Source: Calycina herbarum (taxonomy: Eukaryota > Ascomycota > Leotiomycetes > Helotiales > Pezizellaceae). Taken from it: a stretch of 64,000 nucleotides of DNA. The position numbers and the translations under genes are program-made. The notes beneath the pieces were generated by a model that saw nothing but the letters and a program-made list of their open reading frames with translations, had not been told where the DNA came from and did not search any database. Shown here piece after piece: positions 58,755-64,000 of this stretch (its first letter is position 1; the number at the start of each line of letters is the position of its first letter). The stretch spans positions 62,001 through 126,000 of the forward strand of contig LLEY01000171.1 in the NCBI GenBank assembly GCA_001414485.1. Reading direction: 5' to 3'.

Positions 58755-60497
58755 TCAAGTAGATCTCAACCCGCCCCTTTCCATCATCTGCCGAAAAACC
58801 TGTAAACTCATCTCCGGCTGCTCACTCATAACTGTATGACCACACTGAAAGACCCTCAACCAACTCAGCTTCCCCACGCTCTTGAACTCTCCCTTCACAA
58901 CCCCATTAGTTTTATACTCACTCACTTTCGTACTTCGAAATGTCGATGATTGCGGATAGGATATTTGATTGACAACATCATAAGCACCGAACCAATCGCA
59001 TACTGCATCTGCATCACCTGCCCAGATGAGGGTTGGAAGACCAGAGGAGATGAGCGAGGAGAGTGTGGGGATGAAGGAACGTGATGCTGTGGTTTTTGTT
59101 AGTAAGTTGATGATGGGATAAGCGAGTATGACAATGGGAGAAAAGCAAGATCTTACAATCACCAGTCCCATCAAAAAGCCCCCTCGCCTCATCCGAGCAC
59201 TGAACATAATTACTCTTCGCCCCAATCTTCTTCTTGATCTTCGGGTCATTCAAATAATCCGCATATGCCGTCCCTGGAAAGTCTCCAGGTCCAGGATGTC
59301 TGATATCGTAGAAATCGACATCAGGATAATTGAAGTTTCCATCTATAGATTCGCATACTTGTTGAGCATGGGCACAGATGTTGTTATTTCCTACTAGAGT
59401 ATCGCATTTCTTGGTTTCGGGAAGACATTCTTTGGAAATTTCTTGGAGGTAGAGGGCGGCGTCTGATGCGTTCAAGAGGGGTCGGTAGGTGTTGTTCACT
59501 GCGTAAGAGGGGTACTGGACAGTTTGGGTATAGGCGTCGTACCAGCCGTTGTTTATTCCCATGGCGATAAGGTTGATTAGTTCGGCGTTTATCCTTTTCT
59601 TTTTTATGGCCGCATTTTGGTCGTTGATGTAAGAGGAAAACTCTGGTATATTGGTTAGTTGGAAGTTCATTATCTGTCGACCCAGAAGAAGTAAAAATAC
59701 CAGGTCCATAGTGTCCACCGTAACTCTCAGTAAATAAACCAAAGTCTCTACTTTCGTACTTGGGAAAATGGGCAAAGAAAGCTTGGAGTAATGTCCATAC
59801 CAGCGGAGCTGCTTGGACTGAGGATGAGACGTCGTTCTTTCCATACGAAAATCCAACACCAATGGGCTGGTCAACATAGAGCATGTTCGCGAACTCGTTC
59901 CAGCTATATGGATTGCGGGTTGGTGTTGGGGCGTTGCCTACGAATTGACAAGGCCCGTTTTCCTTGCGAGGGGAGGTCAGTTGAAGAACTTTTGATAAGA
60001 GTATTTCTGGTAGAGCTAAGCGGGTCCTTACTTTGAACAGCCCAAGCATGCTGCTACAACCAGGCCCTCCATTCAACCATAACGCCAATGGAGCACTTTG
60101 TGGCTTATTTCGGGCTTCGAAAAACCAGAACCACATGCTTTGATTTTCTACCAACAAGTTAGCCAAGTAGCGTCTCTCAATTCTACAACTTCAACCAGTT
60201 TCTAATCCCGACTCTCAGGAGGTACTCACTCCCAACATCAACATATCCGGAATACTGGTTAACCCCCCTCGTCGTTTCGCAAACCCCAGAATTGGTTACA
60301 AAGTCAATCTTCGCATGAGTAGCATCGTGTTCCCAAATGGTACGTTCAACGCCTTCAATCTGAACAACCGATCTCTTGCCTCTCAAATGTGGCGCTACCT
60401 CATTTCCAAAGACCGTGATCTTTGCTGGATGTGCATCTATTCCCAGCAAGTAGAAAGCGAGAAAGAGGAAAATTGTGGCTATACAATTGAAAAGCAT
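58755..60497 (-). CDS. serine carboxypeptidase (S10 family)
   Basis: Removes C-terminal residues from peptides in secreted or vacuolar space. Five exons: 60497-60230, 60147-60032, 59962-59701, 59642-59157 and 59086-58755. They join to 487 aa. A signal-type N-terminus (MLFNCIATIFLFLAFYLLG) is followed by VNQYSGYVDVG, FWFFEARN, LWLNGGPGCSSMLGLF, ENGPC and YVDQPIGVGFSYG. The nucleophile is Ser208 in FTESYGGHYGP. The Asp lies in IWAGDADAVCDWFG and the His in QCGHTVMSEQPE, so all three catalytic residues are present. The introns are 58-82 nt with good branch sites. Substrate is not predictable. Confidence 0.95.
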
Positions 60498-61226
60498 TGT
60501 GAAGACGCTTGATCAAAAAAAGTAAAGAAGAAGAAGGTTTCGAAGGTTCTCTAACGGTTTCTATGAGATTTAGAAGGAAACAACGGGGCTAGTGACTTAG
60601 ATGAGATAATCCCGAAACATTCCTCAAGAACAATCGTAAGGAACAATGAGGGTCTGAACTACTTGGCCACAAACCACTCATGAGTCTTCCTCTCCACGCC
60701 AGGAAAACGTTCCCCACATGAACAATATCATCGTACATGTGGCTGAGAGGTGGCTTTTGTGCCTGCGTACCCGATTGGGGAATATACTAACAGGCGTACC
60801 GACAATATGGTCATTCACTGGACTATGACACCGACGAACAATATCAACGTTCGCGAGCCGACCCATAGAAGGCACGAAGAAGGAAAAAATCAGATTCCAT
60901 GGCCTTTGTATTAAAACGGGGGAAGGCGGTGTTGATGAACTTAATTGAGTGCCTGCTATATCTTTCTCATGGTGTTGTAAAAGAGGCGCAAGAAATGAAG
61001 CTTGGTGTAGCACAAATTGCTGCATTTCAATTGGTCAATCGTGATCAACAAGGATGTTCGGGCTTTGGCAAGCTCCACTCCGACGCCGAGGGGTAGCTTC
61101 CCCATTTGATGTCAGGGCAAGCTTTGAAGACAACATACAACTACAACATCACACCATTTCCCGTACTTCCATAACAGCTTTCAATTCAACCCTCGACCTC
61201 AACCTCAACTTCATAACAACTTCAAA
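60498..61226. promoter_or_regulatory. divergent intergenic S10 / TMEM14
   Basis: About 730 bp. Divergent starts on either side. An ACAACTACAACATCACACC leader precedes the TMEM14-like gene. No other gene is supported. Confidence 0.4.
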
Positions 61227-61700
61227 ATGGTAATTTTACAAAAGTGAGAGAGTACTGGCGGCTAGCAAGCTGATTATCAATCCAGGGAATCGAATTACCA
61301 GCCTACATCATTGGAGCGCTCACTGCCTCTGGTGGAACTTTCGGATACGTGAAAACTGGCTCTGTTCCTTCGATTACGGCTGGTTTGACTGTTGGTACCT
61401 TGGTAAGGAACTTCTCCTAAATTATAGCTTCCAATCTACAGCCTTCTCAGCTATAGCACCATCTCTGGCTCTTCTCGCAATATAATTACTAACGCAACAC
61501 AACAGTACCTCCTAGGCGGTTACCGCATCCAAAACAAACAATCCTACGGTGTCGAACTCGCACTCCTCGCCTCAGTCGTTCTAGCAGGAAGTTCTATCCC
61601 AAGAGCCTTGAAGACCCAAAAACCATTGCCAGCTGGATTGAGTCTTTTGGCACTATATGGCCTGTATACCTTCGGGAACGCATTTCGATTGAAGAAGTAG
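61227..61700 (+). CDS. TMEM14-family small membrane protein
   Basis: A 104-aa protein with about four membrane segments, of the TMEM14/UPF0136 family (mitochondrial or ER membranes in relatives). Three exons: 61227-61229 (the ATG alone), 61286-61402 and 61506-61700. Joined, it begins MGIELPAYIIGALTASGGTF and continues GYVKTGSVPSITAGLTVGTL, YLLGGYRIQNKQSYG and ends GLYTFGNAFRLKK. The ATG-only exon is supported because GIELPAYIIG is the conserved start of the family and no ATG precedes it in frame. The lengths are consistent. Confidence 0.88.
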
Positions 61701-62151
61701 GGGAGTATGGAAACAACATAATGGGAAAATGAAGGGATTGCTTTGGGAGTTTGCAATGGATTCGCTGGATGTACCGGAATGAGGTCTACAGAACAAATAT
61801 GGAGTCAAATGGGATCTCCTCTCTTTGGATATGAGTTTGCGAGTGTGCCAAATATGATTTTTGGCCATAACTCCATTTTATACATATCCCTCCCTTCTTG
61901 AAAAGGGTGTACACCCAGGTGGCGTGATGACCGAAAACTCCCCCAGTGCCCTGATATCAAACGTCGCAATAACTCCATCCATTTCAATCAATACACTCTC
62001 TTCAGCCTCCCAAATATACACACTTCGCCATCCATTGCTGCATCGTCCCCGGATTGGCGATTCCAAATCCCGCTTCCCTTATACGTAGTGATCACATCTC
62101 TCTCAACCATTCTCCCTTCGCAGGATATCAATCTAGTCCCAGTATAGCCGT
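61701..62151. other. convergent 3' region TMEM14 / CMC2
   Basis: About 450 bp between convergent gene ends. Only short overlapping frames; none is supported. Confidence 0.4.
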
Positions 62152-62486
62152 TTATGAGTTCGCATCGATATCCTTCCACTTCTCCCGAATCTCCTTATTC
62201 TTCTCCTTGGCCTTTTCGCGATTCAATTTCGTCCTCTCTAATCGCTGCGCTCGTAGACATTTATTGACAGCGGTTTTGGCAGAATTGCACATGCCCATTG
62301 ATTTCCATAGAAAGCCGCGGGCGTGACATTCATCAAGGGCGTTCATTACTTCTTCGCATGCTATGATGAAATGTTAGTCGTTTGGAATCATGCGATGGCT
62401 GAGGAGGCAATTCGATTGGGGGAATGAGGGGAGAGGCTAGGGATGGAAATACCTGTATTATCTTTGGTATGCAAATGAGGATGCAT
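62152..62486 (-). CDS. mitochondrial COX assembly protein CMC2 (twin CX9C)
   Basis: A small soluble protein of the mitochondrial intermembrane space involved in cytochrome c oxidase biogenesis. Two exons (62486-62453, 62360-62152) give 80 aa. It begins MHPHLHTKDNTA; the first CX9C is CEEVMNALDEC, followed by HARGFLWKSMGM, and the second is CNSAKTAVNKC, then LRAQRLERTKLNREK and a Lys/Glu-rich tail. MHPHL and the HARGFLWK motif match CMC2 closely. The start is divergent from the prefoldin gene, 209 bp apart. Confidence 0.94.
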
Positions 62487-62695
62487 GTTGGGCGACCTGG
62501 AAATCAGAGATCTTGGTGTGGTTTGAATAGGATCTTGCGCGTGGTGTTGTCTCGATATTTCCAGTCGGGATTTGAGAAGTGGTTCGCTCAAGTCGGCAGA
62601 ACCACGGCTCTCCACCAACCTTGAAATTTATCAAGGCTCAAGCAAGCTATCCCGCAGCCTCACCACCAAAATCATAAACACAGTCAAACATCACA
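62487..62695. promoter_or_regulatory. bidirectional promoter CMC2 / prefoldin 2
   Basis: Only 209 bp separate the two divergent start codons, so both promoters must overlap here. No specific element was identified. Confidence 0.6.
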
Positions 62696-63549
62696 ATGGC
62701 ACAACAAGTCTCCCAGCGAAAGCAACAAGGTACGATCCCCCGTCCCCAGAAAATGCAAAACAAGAAGAGATCCGAATCCAAGTAAAAGAAAAACAAAGCT
62801 AATAATTGTGGTGGCATCACAGAGCTACAACAGCAATACGAACAATACAAAACCAACCTCCAACAAATCGCCTCCAAAATCGGTGACGTCGAGACAGAAG
62901 CCGAAGAACACCGGTTCGTACCCCCTCATCCCTTCCTTCCACGCAACTACATGTCTCCATCCTACCTGCGCCCCATTCTCCCAAATCCAGGACCTTGGAA
63001 TCGGAGTTTCTAGAAGAGCTGCTAGAGGCTTCCCGTTTTTTTTCCTGTACACCGCTCAATACCATTCGTTCACCGACTTTTGAACCAACGAGGAACCCTC
63101 CCGAGAATGTCTTCTCCTCATCATGCATACGACACATGGACATAGGGCAGTGCTAACTATATTTATCTTGCTGCTACATACAGTTTAGTCTTGGAGACTC
63201 TGACTCCGTTGCCGGAAGAGAGGAAATGTTTCCGCATGATTAATGGGGTTTTGGTGGAGAGGACTGTGAAGGATGTCATTCCTGCTTTGCAGACGAATAG
63301 TGAGGGGCTGAAGAAGGTTTTGGAGGAGTTGATGAAGAGTTATAGGAGTAAGAATGTTGAGATGGAGAATTGGAAGGTATGTTTTTGTCGGTTCCTGGTT
63401 CCTGTCATGAATTAGGAGGGGGGACCCTGATTGGAATTGGCCAGTGGGAAGAGAGATACCAGACGGTGAAGCTTTTCTGCTAGTAAGATCAATGCTGACT
63501 TTTTCGGTAACAGAAGAAGAACAATATCCAAGTTGTTGCCCAGCAGTAA
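62696..63549 (+). CDS. prefoldin subunit 2
   Basis: A beta-type subunit of the hexameric prefoldin chaperone that passes actin and tubulin to the CCT chaperonin; yeast Gim4. Four exons (62696-62729, 62823-62913, 63184-63376, 63514-63549) give 117 aa. Reads MAQQVSQRKQQ, ELQQQYEQYKTNLQQIASKI as a first coiled-coil helix, LVLETLTPLPEERKCFRMIN and GVLVERTVKDVIPALQ as the beta hairpins, and a second helix ending NNIQVVAQQ. The second intron is long (270 nt). Confidence 0.93.
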
Positions 63550-64000
63550 ATTCGGGACACGGGATATATGGCTTTGATATCAAAAAGAGAAAAACTTTAC
63601 CAAGCAGTCTAGGGCTGAGGATCATGCAAGCCGGACAAGTCCTTGCATTCAGACAAGTCACCGCTACAAGGCTTGCAACTGAGTTACGTCAATTGGGGCA
63701 TGGAAGACTCGGAAAGTCTGGAGTTTGGGAGCAATAAAGCGGTCTAAATTCAAGAGGATGCTGAGATGCAAAAACAATCTATCCCATACCAGTTTTCCGA
63801 CCGGGGAAGCGTAAGGTGACAGCCGGACACAGCATTATCAACTTTCTGCCCGAGATATGAAATACAATGTTGCTGCGAGGGCAGGTTACGCAGCATCCCG
63901 AGTGCCTTACCTCAGGTATTTCTAGGCATCATTTCATATCACGAGTTTTTGTACGACGTCACACTCACTCACATTTCATCATATGATATACAGAATCCCG
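63550..64000. other. window end, no gene seen
   Basis: About 450 bp after prefoldin 2 with no supported gene. The 3' end of that gene should be here. Anything at the edge may be cut by the window. Confidence 0.4.

Noticed and set aside
1..64000. tRNA genes, CRISPR arrays, rRNA
   Set aside because: I looked for GGTTCGA-type TPsiC arms, regular spacer arrays and conserved rRNA cores by eye and found none. A tool-based search could still find a tRNA that I missed.

Overview
This window looks like nuclear DNA from a filamentous ascomycete (Pezizomycotina). Genes are short and dense, with many introns of about 45-60 nt that have GTRNGT-type donors, CTAAC/CTGAC-like branch sites and YAG acceptors. 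The fungal families present (CFEM-type receptor, bZIP-DUF3425 factor, PDK1-like kinase with a PH domain, CFEM and GPI surface proteins) fit that. A Leotiomycete such as a Sclerotiniaceae relative is my best guess from the small secreted proteins and general style, but this is inference. No rRNA, tRNA, CRISPR array, virus or complete transposon was recognised. I rebuilt exon structures by hand. For all but one of the genes called intact with introns, the joined exons give a length divisible by three and end at a stop; the exception is the small secreted protein at 56664, described below.

Region 1 (1-3534) is AT-rich and gene-poor. It holds an alpha-kinase-like reading frame without a start codon (1141-1857, minus). 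Region 2 (3535-32663) is a conserved housekeeping block. It contains APC4, coatomer delta, a large acidic protein, a NIPA-type Mg2+ transporter, ribosomal protein S3, a myotubularin phosphatase, the PP2A scaffold subunit, the beta subunit of cytosolic Phe-tRNA synthetase and a GPI-type cell-surface protein. A decayed coiled-coil gene sits at 16701-17257.

Region 3 (32664-46480) is mixed. It has a MITE-like inverted-repeat element at 33050-33169, GAGTACT-rich repeats, an amino-acid permease, a one-cysteine peroxiredoxin, a CFEM/Pth11-like receptor and a heavily damaged FAD monooxygenase gene with a membrane tail. Region 4 (46652-60497) holds a PDK1-like kinase and then an accessory stretch. That stretch has two related small secreted protein genes about 4.5 kb apart (one with an in-frame stop), an SDR oxidoreductase, a bZIP factor, diverged AT-rich repeats and a serine carboxypeptidase. 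Region 5 (61227-63549) returns to small housekeeping genes: TMEM14-like, CMC2 and prefoldin 2.

The genes do not form one pathway. Core functions cover cell cycle (APC4), COPI traffic, translation (RPS3, PheRS, prefoldin), PP2A and PDK1 signalling, and phosphoinositide turnover. The accessory genes are typical of environment-facing fungal functions. The most interesting material is the decay pattern. Several in-frame stops in the coiled-coil gene, the monooxygenase and one small secreted protein are what CAG or CAA to TAG or TAA changes would give, as expected from repeat-induced point mutation. Two genes also have first coding exons consisting of ATG alone, and RPS3 appears to use a GC-AG intron.
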